Assembly: GCA_030694525.1 (NCBI GenBank)
Contig: JAUXYG010000202.1
Span: 1-44,847 of the forward strand
Direction: 5' to 3'
Length of the DNA stretch: 44,847 nucleotides
Origin: Legionella sp.
Lineage (GTDB): Bacteria > Pseudomonadota > Gammaproteobacteria > Legionellales > Legionellaceae
In this document: positions 1 to 7,649 of the stretch, in pieces
Layout: every line of letters begins with the position of its first letter
How positions within the stretch are numbered: the stretch's first letter is position 1
The notes under the pieces: model-generated
The model's database searches: none
Told to the model about the DNA's origin: nothing
The model's input: the letters and a program-made list of their open reading frames with translations, nothing else
Program-made: the position numbers and the translations under genes

Positions 1-930
1 GAAACCGATCTTAAATGGCTTGAGACATTAACCAATAAAAACAGCAAGAAATTAGATATGCCTCGTATTGAAGAGCATACGGAAGAAATATTACGCTTGC
101 AATCGCGATTAGCTTCATTTGAAGTTGAATACGGTCTCACCATCAGTGAAATTAAAGACATTAATCGTAAAATGTCTATTGGTGAAGCGAAAGCAAGACG
201 TGCTAAAAAAGAAATGGTAGAAGCCAATCTTCGGTTGGTAATTTCCATCGCTAAAAAATACACCAACCGCGGATTACAATTCCTGGATTTAATTCAGGAA
301 GGAAATATTGGCTTGATGAAAGCGGTGGATAAATTTGAATATCGTCGTGGATATAAATTCTCCACTTATGCCACCTGGTGGATAAGACAGGCCATTACTC
401 GCTCCATCGCCGATCAGGCACGCACCATTCGTATTCCGGTTCATATGATTGAAACCATTAATAAACTCAATCGTATTTCCAGACAGATCCTCCAGGAAAC
501 TGGTCGTGAAGCAACTCCGGAAGAATTGGCTGAAAAAATGGAATTAAGCGAAGATAAAATTCGAAAAGTCCTAAAAATTGCTAAAGAACCCATCTCTATG
601 GAAACACCCGTTGGAGATGATGATGATTCGCACCTCGGTGATTTTATTGAAGACAATAATATCGAGTCACCCATTGATATGGCAACCGCAGAAGGTTTGC
701 GCGAAGCAACCCTTGAAATTCTGGAAACCTTGACTCCAAGAGAAGCCAAAGTTTTAAGAATGCGGTTTGGTATTGAAATGAATACCGACCATACCCTGGA
801 AGAGGTGGGCAAACAATTTGATGTAACGCGCGAGCGTATTCGTCAGATTGAAGCGAAAGCTTTACGCAAACTACGCCATCCCTCTCGCTCAGAGAAATTA
901 AGAAGTTTCCTTGAGGGCGACGAAAATTAA
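1..930 (+). CDS. rpoD: RNA polymerase sigma factor RpoD (sigma-70), 3' part
   Basis: Primary housekeeping sigma factor, which directs core RNA polymerase to -10/-35 promoters. The frame is open from base 1, so the gene is cut by the window edge and only the last 309 residues are present. The in-frame ATG at 58 is internal. Region 2 is visible ([19 protein letters not shown], then the melting-helix motif [10 protein letters not shown]), followed by region 3 ([12 protein letters not shown]), an acidic linker and region 4 with its helix-turn-helix ([20 protein letters not shown]) and the usual LRSFLE ending. The spacer and region 4 match RpoD rather than RpoS or RpoH. The missing N-terminal part would hold region 1. 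No clear terminator follows the stop. Identification is very secure. Confidence 0.97.
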   Translation, partial: ETDLKWLETLTNKNSKKLDMPRIEEHTEEILRLQSRLASFEVEYGLTISEIKDINRKMSIGEAKARRAKKEMVEANLRLVISIAKKYTNRGLQFLDLIQEGNIGLMKAVDKFEYRRGYKFSTYATWWIRQAITRSIADQARTIRIPVHMIETINKLNRISRQILQETGREATPEELAEKMELSEDKIRKVLKIAKEPISMETPVGDDDDSHLGDFIEDNNIESPIDMATAEGLREATLEILETLTPREAKVLRMRFGIEMNTDHTLEEVGKQFDVTRERIRQIEAKALRKLRHPSRSEKLRSFLEGDEN

Positions 931-1130
931 TTAATACTTCGCGTATTTTTTAATTACATCCGATTGACTGAGTTAGAATTAGTTGTAAACTTACTAATCT
1001 AACTCAGGTTTATAAATAACCATCCAATTTCGCTGTTCCACTCTAATTCTGATAATTAATGAATGAATTCTCTCGTTAATTCCTATACCATAAAATTTTC
1101 TCATCTGAAATTTAAGGCTAAGGATAAATT

Positions 1131-2075
1131 ATGGGACTTCTGGTTGAAGGTGAATGGCGAGATAACTGGTATGACACCAGCAATACGGACGGTGCATTTA
1201 AAAGAGAGTCCTCTCTATATAGAAATAAGATTTCCAAAGAAAAAAACGCCCCATTTCCTGCCGAAAAAGACCGGTATCACCTGTATGTATCATTAGCATG
1301 CCCATGGGCGCATCGCACCTTGATCTTTAGAAAATTAAAAAAGCTGGAAGATTATATTGGCGTTTCAGTGGTCCATCCCCACATGTTGGAAAATGGTTGG
1401 GAATTTAAGCAAGGGTTTCCAGGTGCTACAGGTGATGAATTATACGGATTGAAATATCTTTATGAACTATACCATAAAGCAGATAATGACTATACTGGGA
1501 GAGTAACCGTCCCAGTTTTATGGGATAAGAAAAAGAAAACCATAGTCAGTAATGAATCCGCGGAAATAATTCGCCAATTTAATACATCATTTAATGAACT
1601 CACCGGTGATAATCAGGATTTTTATCCGGAAGCTTTAGCAAAAGAAATTGACTCCTTTAACGATAAAATATATCACACCGTCAACAACGGTGTTTATAAA
1701 TGCGGTTTCGCTACCAAACAACATGCCTATGAAGAAGCATATAAGGATTTATTCGCAACATTAGATGAGCTAGACCACCATTTAAGCAAGAACGAATTTT
1801 TAGTAGGCAATCAAATTTCCGAAGCAGACTGGCGATTATTTACAACATTAATTCGTTTTGACGCCGTATATTACAGCCACTTTAAAACCAATCAACAAAG
1901 AATTAATGATTACCAATATTTAAACCCCTATCTGATTAAGCTATATAATCACCCGGGAGTAAAAGAAACCGTAAATTTCGACCACATAAAACAGCATTAT
2001 TACTTCAGCCATAAAACAATAAACCCGACACAAATAGTCCCACTAGGACCAAAACTGAACTTAGAATACGAGTAA
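1131..2075 (+). CDS. yqjG: Glutathionyl-hydroquinone reductase (YqjG/PcpF type)
   Basis: Xi-class glutathione transferase that removes glutathione from glutathionyl-hydroquinones in the cytosol. The 314-residue length is usual for the family. The N-terminal thioredoxin-fold half carries the catalytic cysteine in LACPWAHR (Cys57), and the helical C-terminal half has the GST-C pattern (FLVGNQISEADWRLFTTLIRFD). The segment around residues 85-110 with HPHMLENGWEF is typical of the YqjG family. ATG 1131 is preceded by a usable AAGGA about 8 nt upstream. An overlapping longer frame starting at 1063 is not coding. The gene is monocistronic, with a hairpin terminator right after it. Its position after rpoD says nothing specific about its role. 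Confidence 0.93.
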   Translation: MGLLVEGEWRDNWYDTSNTDGAFKRESSLYRNKISKEKNAPFPAEKDRYHLYVSLACPWAHRTLIFRKLKKLEDYIGVSVVHPHMLENGWEFKQGFPGATGDELYGLKYLYELYHKADNDYTGRVTVPVLWDKKKKTIVSNESAEIIRQFNTSFNELTGDNQDFYPEALAKEIDSFNDKIYHTVNNGVYKCGFATKQHAYEEAYKDLFATLDELDHHLSKNEFLVGNQISEADWRLFTTLIRFDAVYYSHFKTNQQRINDYQYLNPYLIKLYNHPGVKETVNFDHIKQHYYFSHKTINPTQIVPLGPKLNLEYE

Positions 2076-2093
2076 CAAATTAGCTAAATAAAA

Positions 2094-2111
2094 AGGGAGC
2101 TCAAGCTCCCT
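2094..2111 (+). terminator. Hairpin terminator after yqjG
   Basis: AGGGAGC-TCAA-GCTCCCT forms a 7-bp GC-rich stem with a 4-nt loop, 18 nt after the yqjG stop. The following tract is CCTCC rather than a clean T-run, and an A-run precedes it, so it could also work in the opposite direction. Confidence 0.7.
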
Positions 2112-2245
2112 CCTCCAATTTGAATTTACCTTGATTTAAAGTGCTAATCACGGGATAATGAAAAACTAAATAACATTTATTTACAAACTGATTTAAAAAA
2201 CAGTAGAACATTACATAAATTCAGTTTAAAATAACCCCCTCTTCA

Positions 2246-2322
2246 GGGCCCATAGCTCAGTTGGTCAGAGCAGCGGACTCATAATCCGTTGGTCCAAGGT
2301 TCAAGTCCTTGTGGGCCCACCA
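2246..2322 (+). tRNA. tRNA with CAU anticodon (tRNA-Ile2 favoured over elongator tRNA-Met)
   Basis: A complete 77-nt cloverleaf with encoded CCA. The acceptor arms GGGCCCA/TGGGCCC pair, as do the D-stem GCTC/GAGC, the anticodon stem GCGGA/TCCGT around loop CTCATAA (anticodon CAT at 2280-2282), and the T-arm CAAGG/CCTTG. CAT can be elongator Met or the lysidine-modified minor Ile tRNA. The GGGCCC-type acceptor and the location just downstream of rpoD resemble E. coli ileX, which also lies near rpoD, so Ile2 is more likely. This is inference: the modification cannot be read from DNA. Confidence 0.95.
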
Positions 2323-2436
2323 ATGAAATCAAGTAGTTACAAGTAGTTTTCAGAAAATCACAAAAATTCATGTAGACGCAATGTAGACAAATTAATAGAA
2401 GTCGTTCGATGAGCCATTGTATTAAGGAGATAATTC

Positions 2437-3000
2437 ATGATAGGTTTTTTCGAAGCTCATGTAGGATTGATAACTGCTATAGTCGGCTTAATAACTATTT
2501 TTGCTATTCTATTTTCCCCGGTAATTGCCTTAAAGATTCAAAAAAAAATTGAAAAATACAATGAGCAAACCCAAAGAAAACTGTATATTTTCAAAACTCT
2601 CCTTGCTACTAGAGCTGACACAGTTTCACTTGAACATGTTCAAGCATTAAATCTTATTGATATTGAATTTTTTAGTGAAAAAGAAATTAGAGGTGCTTGG
2701 AATATATATCGTGATCACCTAAATTCCTACCCACCAAACCAAGACGAGAATACTCAAGAAAGATGGGAAGAAAATAGAATAAATTATTTCACAGAATTGC
2801 TGTACAGTATGTCCAAATATTTTTCGTATGACTTTGATAAAGTAATACTAAAAAAGGGGGCATATTCACCAATGGCTCATGGAATTTTGAATATGGAGCT
2901 TGCTCTCATACGTAAGCGCTTGGTTGAATTGTTAAGTGATGAAAGAGCTCTAACTATAAAAATATCTGAGCCAACGAATCATGGAATGAAAGAGATTTAG
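2437..3000 (+). CDS. DUF6680-like membrane-anchored protein
   Basis: 187 residues of unknown function. Residues about 9-33 form one hydrophobic segment (LITAIVGLITIFAILFSPVI), followed by a basic helix (KIQKKIEKYNEQTQRK) and the stretch FKTLLATRADTVSLEHVQAL, then a NLIDIEFF segment. That ATR...SxEHVxALNxIxIEF pattern matches what I remember of DUF6680; the assignment is from memory. The protein probably sits in the inner membrane with a cytoplasmic domain. ATG 2437 follows a strong AAGGAGA about 8 nt upstream. It is the first gene after the tRNA and stands alone, so it is likely cargo of the accessory block. Confidence 0.75.
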   Translation: MIGFFEAHVGLITAIVGLITIFAILFSPVIALKIQKKIEKYNEQTQRKLYIFKTLLATRADTVSLEHVQALNLIDIEFFSEKEIRGAWNIYRDHLNSYPPNQDENTQERWEENRINYFTELLYSMSKYFSYDFDKVILKKGAYSPMAHGILNMELALIRKRLVELLSDERALTIKISEPTNHGMKEI

Positions 3001-3106
3001 GATTTAGCTTTGAGTAAACACCTGCTTTAAAAGATCCCCCCCTATTTTAGGTTTCACTACTCTGAATTAACATCACAGTAGAACAGCATTACTGTCAAAA
3101 GCTAAA

Positions 3107-3157
3107 AGCGAGTAGCAACTGTCTTGAATTAAAAATTCAGGACAGTTGCTACTCGCT
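3107..3157. repeat. 24-bp near-perfect hairpin (3-nt loop)
   Basis: Arms 3107-3130 and 3134-3157 pair over 24 bp with a single G-T and an AAA loop. The core is GCGAGTAGCAACTGTC / GACAGTTGCTACTCGC. There is no T-tract on either side, and the stem is much longer than an intrinsic terminator needs. It lies between the DUF6680-like gene and the broken minus-strand gene, so it may end both transcripts, be a miniature foldback element, or be a structured small RNA. Confidence 0.85.
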
Positions 3158-3240
3158 ATCTCTTCTTTCCATTGGCAGAATGTTTTTCCGGGTCTTTCCC
3201 AATTACGGGTGCACTAATCAAGAACACAAAACTTAAAAGA

Positions 3241-3955
3241 TTAATCCTCTTTCTTATCATTGAATACATGAGCCTTCCAAGCATGAATATCCACACTGGA
3301 TTTAATCAACCCATTTAACATATCTGGAAAATTGTCTACAAGCGCCCCTGCTCCCTCACCCAACACCTTAGAACCAAGATATTTTAAAGATGACTTTAAA
3401 ACACCATTGAATGACCCATCAGGTGCTCAAGCCTCAATTAATGCGTTTTTAACCTTCTTATGTTCATTCTTAGGAATATAGTATTCAATAACTCCTGAGA
3501 CGGCGTTTAGATTCATTCTTACAACGGTCTGACTAAATGAACCATCGGAAACATGCCGATCTCTTTTAGCCTTTTCTTTAAATAAACTCTAAGCAAAGGG
3601 CTTTCAATATCTAATACAAATAATTCCCATCTTTTGCGAAATCTGCATTTAATAAAGCCTCAATAATTTTTTCATCTAGAATTTTGTTATCCTCTAGTCT
3701 AACATCATAATTATAAATAAGCTGAGATGCTTTAGTTTGAGTAATACCTAACTCAGTCATAAGACTATAAAGAGAAGTATTATCATCAAAGATCCCAGTA
3801 TTTTTCAGTAGCTCAAAAATAAGGTACTCAAGTTCTGATTTATTATGTATTCCAAATGCAGGATCTGTAATTTGGGATAAAAATTTTATTAAAGCCCCTT
3901 TTGTATCTTGACTGTTAGCCGAAATCCTTTTCGATATATCCATTTTTGTATCCAA
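3241..3955 (-). pseudogene. Broken gene of unknown family (two frameshifts, one in-frame stop)
   Basis: The intact 5' part (3955 down to about 3640) encodes 114 residues beginning MDTKMDISKRISANSQ. Its frame ends with GNYLY at 3611-3613, but another frame continues smoothly as KRWELFVLDIESPLLRVYLK. A second shift near 3560 leads to KAKRDRHVSDGSFSQTVVRM and on through IEYYIPKNEHKKVKNALIEA. A TGA at 3427-3429 then interrupts the frame, which continues to the stop at 3241. Rejoined, the ancestor would be about 237 residues. I do not recognise the family; a middle segment (ITQTKASQLIYNYDVRLED) looks helical and may bind DNA. The three lesions argue for a dead gene, though the 114-residue head may still be made. 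Confidence 0.7.
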
Positions 3956-4004
3956 AATATATAGTTTATATATTTTAGTAGATATTTTTATACTTTAAAA
4001 AATT

Positions 4005-4101
4005 AGCAAGCGTAGGTCGAGGCAAAATCCAACCTTATTACCCCGTTGTTTGATTTTGAGAAAAATGAAATGTCGACCGAATCATCCGGCTTACGCTTGC
4101 T
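4005..4101. repeat. Inverted repeat pair AGCAAGCGTA / TACGCTTGCT
   Basis: AGCAAGCGTA at 4005-4014 is the exact reverse complement of TACGCTTGCT at 4092-4101. The 77 bp between hold no gene. The same core recurs at 4134-4148 and 5300-5314, so this is one member of a small local family related to the REP-like repeats. Confidence 0.7.
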
Positions 4102-4133
4102 GGGAGGAACGATCTTTAGCACTGCGTTTCATT

Positions 4134-4148
4134 CAGGCTACGCTTGCT
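4134..4148. repeat. Left copy of the cassette-flanking inverted repeat
   Basis: CAGGCTACGCTTGCT is the exact 15-nt reverse complement of 5300-5314. The two copies bracket the two-gene cassette 4204-5270, as the ends of a mobilised unit or a pair of REP arms would. Confidence 0.75.
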
Positions 4149-4203
4149 ATATAATAAAGAATATATTTTAAAGGAATAAATGACTTCGTAGAGGCAAATT
4201 TGT

Positions 4204-4605
4204 ATGTCCGAAAATAAACACCGAGAATCCTCCAATTCTCTTTTGGGTGTGCCCATGGAGGATATTGCCAATTTATCAGTTGATGAAATTGTAAATAACA
4301 AGCCAGCAGTTACTATGATTTTCCATTACTATAGGAGGATGGAAGATGAAAATACATCTCTGAAAAACGAAAGAAATACTCTCCAAACTTATGTTGATGC
4401 ATTTAACAGAAAAAAATCAGATTCTGCTACGGCTGCAATTCTTTTATTGCTTAGTAATATTATAATTGGTTTTGGAATTAATTTACTAACCGACTCTAAT
4501 CCGCAATCAGTTAACCCTGGTGGGATACTCCTTGTGGTAGGAGTAATAACAACCTTATCAGGGTTATATTTTCAATTTTTAAAAGATAAGTCGAGTCAGG
4601 AATGA
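4204..4605 (+). CDS. Small two-helix membrane protein, first gene of a cassette
   Basis: 133 residues, family not recognised. A polar N-terminal part (1-45) is followed by a short coiled coil at about 48-75 (RRMEDENTSLKNERNTLQTY). Two hydrophobic segments follow, at about 79-95 (ATAAILLLLSNIIIGFGI) and about 107-124 (GGILLVVGVITTLSGLYF), separated by a short polar turn. The C-terminus is basic. The layout suggests an inner-membrane hairpin with its coiled coil in the cytoplasm. A weak AGAGG precedes ATG 4204. The stop overlaps the start of the next gene in ATGA, so the two are translationally coupled and probably work together. A defence or toxin-type role is possible but not shown by sequence. 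Confidence 0.75.
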   Translation: MSENKHRESSNSLLGVPMEDIANLSVDEIVNNKPAVTMIFHYYRRMEDENTSLKNERNTLQTYVDAFNRKKSDSATAAILLLLSNIIIGFGINLLTDSNPQSVNPGGILLVVGVITTLSGLYFQFLKDKSSQE

Positions 4606-5270
4606 GTATTAGATATATTTTTAATACAAGCGGTGAATATGTTGCTTTCTTACTCAATAAACAGGTGTTTTCTCCACATGGCGTATGGCTTGGTTATTTG
4701 CCGCAAGCTAATATTGTCTATAACACTGATGGAACATATATGGGGGAAATATCAAATGATGATCGAATTATTAGAAATAAGCATGTTAGATTTCCTAAGT
4801 TACCCAAGCCCTTGCAACCCATCCAACCCATGTGCCCCATGAATCCTATGAGAAGATTAAGAATGCTACGACTCCCCCAGCCTTATGAAGACGTATTTGA
4901 GACCACTTCTGGCCCTGCTATAAAAGCGTTGAGCGATGATTTTTCTTATTTGTTCGGGGCTTCTATTTGCGGCTCAGATTTAGAACAGACATTCCTCGGC
5001 ACAATTTCAAATAATAGATTTGATCAACAATCGATACTCAATATTTACGGAAATTTTGGTAGCAAATATTCTCAAACATCCATATTTAATCCGTACAGTC
5101 CATTTGGAAGTGCATTTGGTGAATATTCCGCTTTAAATAAATATTCAAACAAACCTCCACGAATAATAAAGAATAATAGCTTTGTGGCGTCGTTAACTGT
5201 AAATCAATATATGTCTGGAAATAAAATAGATACGAATAAGTTCCTCCGTTGGCTAGGAACCTTGAATTAG
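4602..5270 (+). CDS. 4-fold beta-flower-like protein with GSKYS-type C-terminal repeats
   Basis: 222 residues. The N-terminal 60 residues have short repeats of the form (I/V)YNTxGxYxG (YIFNTSGEYVAFLLN, YNTDGTYMGEIS) that resemble the '4-fold beta flower' fold. A proline-rich linker with PKPLQPIQPMCPMNP follows. The C-terminal half carries the motif series ILNIYGNFGSKYSQTSIFN, then PYSPFGSAFGEYSALNKYS, then PPRIIKNN, a module I recall from many uncharacterised bacterial proteins. The last 20 residues (KIDTNKFLRWLGTLN) fit that module's usual end. No signal peptide or membrane segment is visible. Translation is coupled to the upstream membrane protein by a 4-nt overlap, so the products likely form one system. 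The biochemical role is unknown. Confidence 0.75.
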   Translation: MSIRYIFNTSGEYVAFLLNKQVFSPHGVWLGYLPQANIVYNTDGTYMGEISNDDRIIRNKHVRFPKLPKPLQPIQPMCPMNPMRRLRMLRLPQPYEDVFETTSGPAIKALSDDFSYLFGASICGSDLEQTFLGTISNNRFDQQSILNIYGNFGSKYSQTSIFNPYSPFGSAFGEYSALNKYSNKPPRIIKNNSFVASLTVNQYMSGNKIDTNKFLRWLGTLN

Positions 5271-5299
5271 CAGTATTGTTGAAGCCCTGACTGAGGGGC

Positions 5300-5338
5300 A
5301 GCAAGCGTAGCCTGTATTAGACGAGGTCGTAATAAAGG
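5300..5338. repeat. REP-like palindrome beside the RAYT remnant and right cassette repeat
   Basis: Bases 5300-5314 are the right copy of the 15-bp inverted repeat. They run straight into TAGCCTGTATTAGACGAGG and TCGTAATAAAGG, which pair as an imperfect hairpin (CCTGTATTA with TAATAAAGG). The sequence is clearly related to the palindromes at 44.2-44.5 kb, which have TAGCCCGTAATAGACGAAG followed by TCGTATTACGGG. Lying 77 bp before the RAYT start fits a REP partnered with its transposase. Confidence 0.75.
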
Positions 5339-5414
5339 ATGTACTTCATCAAGCATCCCTCTTTTCATCTGTATTTGATATAATCCCCATCGTCCAACTT
5401 AAGGAAGCTATGTC

Positions 5415-5680
5415 ATGGTACGATACCTTAGGGATTATTCACCCGGCGCCAGCTATTTTTTACATTAACTCTATTAGACAGACAATCTGACTTTCTAACA
5501 AAGCATATCAGCCATTTAAGTAATGCTTTTTGCAAGGTAAGAGCAAATGATAGTTTTATAACTCAGGCTCTTGTTGTTTTACCTGACCATATTCATTGTA
5601 TATGGCAATTACCCTTTGATGACTCAGAGTATTCAAAACGAATAAGATTAATTAACAACGAGCTCAGGGTCAGGCCTTGA
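5415..5680 (+). pseudogene. REP-associated tyrosine transposase (RAYT, Y1_Tnp), frameshifted and truncated
   Basis: ATG 5415 opens MVRYLRDYSPGASYF, the usual RAYT beginning. The frame breaks at the T-run 5456-5461, where one T appears to be missing. The next frame continues FTLTLLDRQSDFLTKH and on to LVVLPDHIHCIWQLP, which holds the HxH (HUH-type) metal-binding motif, then DDSEYSKRIRLINNELR. Coding is then lost inside a foldback sequence beginning at 5666. The helical C-terminal part with the catalytic tyrosine is absent, so the protein cannot be active. A REP-like palindrome lies just upstream, as expected for this family. Confidence 0.85.
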
Positions 5681-5745
5681 ATTGTGAATTATCAATTAAA
5701 TATCACGGTTATGAGTTTCTAATTCGCAATTCAAGGCCTCACCCT
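5666..5745. repeat. 80-bp foldback element inside the RAYT remnant
   Basis: Left arm 5666-5691 (AGGGTCAGGCCTTGAATTG...) and right arm 5720-5745 (...CAATTCAAGGCCTCACCCT) pair over 26 bp with two or three mismatches around a 28-nt loop. It begins exactly where the transposase reading frame is lost, so it probably inserted there. It differs from the TAGCCCGTAATA repeats and would be a second miniature family. Confidence 0.8.
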
Positions 5746-5749
5746 CTAG

Positions 5750-5842
5750 GTTTCTCAGATACCTGCAAAAGCTTTTAGGGATATACTGACTGGTATTGAC
5801 GGAAACCAAGCTGAGGATGCTCTTAACAATTATAAAGACTAA
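5750..5842 (+). pseudogene. C-terminal coding fragment of an unknown gene
   Basis: An open stretch right after the foldback element reads VSQIPAKAFRDILTGIDG then NQAEDALNNYKD and a stop. It has protein-like composition but no start codon; an in-frame TAG at 5747-5749 precedes it. It does not match the RAYT C-terminus as I know it, and I do not recognise it. It may be the tail of a gene whose body was removed by the same rearrangement. Confidence 0.35.
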
Positions 5843-5962
5843 TAGCAAGTAGGGTTGGCAACACGAATTATCTGCCCTGTTCCATCGTTGAATAACTGCA
5901 TCAACAAAGGTTTGATGGTATGTTTTTAATTACTTTAAGGATTTTTAGATATTTGATAACGC

Positions 5963-6046
5963 AATAAACTATGATTCAACTGAATAAAATATAATTTAAA
6001 AAACATCATATACTATGATTTCCACAACATAATATACTATAATTTC
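5963..6046. promoter_or_regulatory. Direct repeats upstream of fic (candidate autoregulatory operator)
   Basis: ATATACTATGATTTC (6008-6022) and ATATACTATAATTTC (6032-6046) differ at one base and are 24 bp apart. A weaker third copy, AACTATGATTC, lies at 5967-5977, 44 bp upstream of the equivalent point. The second copy contains a TATAAT-like -10. Repeats this close to the start are what an N-terminal winged-helix regulator in the Fic protein could bind. Binding is inference. Confidence 0.55.
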
Positions 6047-6072
6047 TACATTCCTTTATAAATTGAAATATT

Positions 6073-7584
6073 ATGAAACCTTCAGAAAAACTGGCGCAGT
6101 CACTAGAAGTTTTACACAATCTACAAAACCAAGGTAATTACGCTATCCAATCAAAAGATATAAGCCGTACTCATAGAGAACGACTTGTAGAAAATGCATT
6201 TTTAGAAGAGGTTGTAAAAGGTTGGTATGTACCTGTTAAACCTGATGAACAAAAAGGCGAAAGTACGGCTTGGTATGCTTCTTTTTGGAGTTTTTGTGCT
6301 TCATATTTAAACGAACGCTTTGGTGACGAATGGTGCCTTTCCCCAGAACAATCTTTACTTCTTCATTCAGAAAATTGGACTGTGCCTAAACAACTCATGA
6401 TACGCAGCCCCAATGGAACAAACCGTAATATGGAGTTGCCTCATAATACTTCTTTATTTTCAGTACAATACAAAATGCCATCTACTCAGGATATAGAGAT
6501 TAGGCAGGGCATGCGAGTGTATTCAATAGTGCCAGCATTGCTCTATTGTTCACCTAAGTTTTTTTCTCAATATCCTACTGAAGCACGTTCTGTTCTTTCA
6601 ATGTTTAATAGTGCATCTGATTTTCTGCATTATTTATTAGAAGAAGGACATTCTTGGATAGCCGGAAGAATTTGCGGTGCACTTCAAAATATTGGCAAAT
6701 CTCACCTGGCAGAAGAGATCAAAAAAACCATGGAGAGTGCCGGTTATCAAATCCGGGAAGAAGATCCGTTTTTAACAAATACCCCGATAGATTTTTCCGC
6801 AACTTATAAGCCAGCCTATCGAAGTCGTTTGGAAGTTATGTGGCATGATATGCGCGAAACAGTCGGGGAAAACTTCCCTAAACCCCGGCCTACAACAATT
6901 GATATTAAAGGATATCTAGAACAGGTAGACGAAAATTATGTCTCAGACGCCTATCATTCTCTATCTATTGAAGGTTATCAAGTAAGTCCAGACTTAATTG
7001 AAAAAGTTCGTTCAGGACTTTGGAATCCTGATGCTACAGAACAAGATCGAAATCACCGTAGTGCATTAGCCGCTCGTGGATACTGGCAAGCATTTCAATC
7101 TGTGAAAAAAAGCCTTATAGAAATATTAAATGGAGACAACCCCGGAAAAATAATACAAAAAGAACATGGGGATTGGTATAGAGAATTATTTCAACCTAGC
7201 GTTGCTGTCGGTCTTTTAAAACCTACTGATCTGGCAGGATATAGACGAAGCCCTGTATTTATACGTCAATCAAAACATATTCCTCCACGTTGGCAAATTG
7301 TTAGTGAACTAATGGAAGAATTTTTTCAGTTAATAACTCAGGAAAAAGAGCCTGCCGTTAGAATTGTTCTCGGACATTTCTTTTTTGTTTATATCCACCC
7401 TTATTCAGATGGTAATGGCAGAATTGGCCGTTTTCTGATGAATGTTATGTTAGCGAGTGGTCATTATCCATGGACCATTATTCCTGTAGAAAGAAGAAAC
7501 GAATATATGGAAGCGCTAGAGCAAGCTAGTGTTCATCAGAATATTACTCCTTTTAGTAAGTTTATTGCTAGCTGTATTGAATGA
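6073..7584 (+). CDS. Fic family protein with AbiEi-like N-terminal winged helix
   Basis: 503 residues. The C-terminal Fic domain (about 240-500) has the complete catalytic motif HPYSDGNGRIGRF (His442 to Phe454), so it should transfer AMP or another nucleotide moiety to a hydroxyl on a target protein. An inhibitory motif of the (S/T)xxxE(G/N) type, SLSIEG (Ser296, Glu300, Gly301), precedes the Fic core, which predicts an autoinhibited class II enzyme. Residues 1-60 look like a winged helix (ISRTHRERLVENAFLEEVVKGWYVP) as in AbiEi-type antitoxin regulators. This domain pairing occurs in bacterial Fic proteins thought to control themselves or a toxin pair. Repeats just upstream of ATG 6073 may be its operator. 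No partner gene lies alongside. It is the best-preserved gene of the accessory block. Confidence 0.92.
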   Translation: MKPSEKLAQSLEVLHNLQNQGNYAIQSKDISRTHRERLVENAFLEEVVKGWYVPVKPDEQKGESTAWYASFWSFCASYLNERFGDEWCLSPEQSLLLHSENWTVPKQLMIRSPNGTNRNMELPHNTSLFSVQYKMPSTQDIEIRQGMRVYSIVPALLYCSPKFFSQYPTEARSVLSMFNSASDFLHYLLEEGHSWIAGRICGALQNIGKSHLAEEIKKTMESAGYQIREEDPFLTNTPIDFSATYKPAYRSRLEVMWHDMRETVGENFPKPRPTTIDIKGYLEQVDENYVSDAYHSLSIEGYQVSPDLIEKVRSGLWNPDATEQDRNHRSALAARGYWQAFQSVKKSLIEILNGDNPGKIIQKEHGDWYRELFQPSVAVGLLKPTDLAGYRRSPVFIRQSKHIPPRWQIVSELMEEFFQLITQEKEPAVRIVLGHFFFVYIHPYSDGNGRIGRFLMNVMLASGHYPWTIIPVERRNEYMEALEQASVHQNITPFSKFIASCIE

Positions 7585-7649
7585 TAAATTAATTGGCATA
7601 AGGATTTAATTCATAGAGCTTTGAGCTACAGCTTTATCATATTTTAATG

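Noticed and set aside
441..812. Open frame of 123 codons antisense to rpoD
   Set aside because: It lies fully inside a conserved gene on the other strand, and its translation is Ser/Ile-rich and unlike a protein.
1063..1296. 77-codon frame overlapping the start of yqjG
   Set aside because: It is in another frame of a conserved gene; the yqjG frame carries the family motifs.
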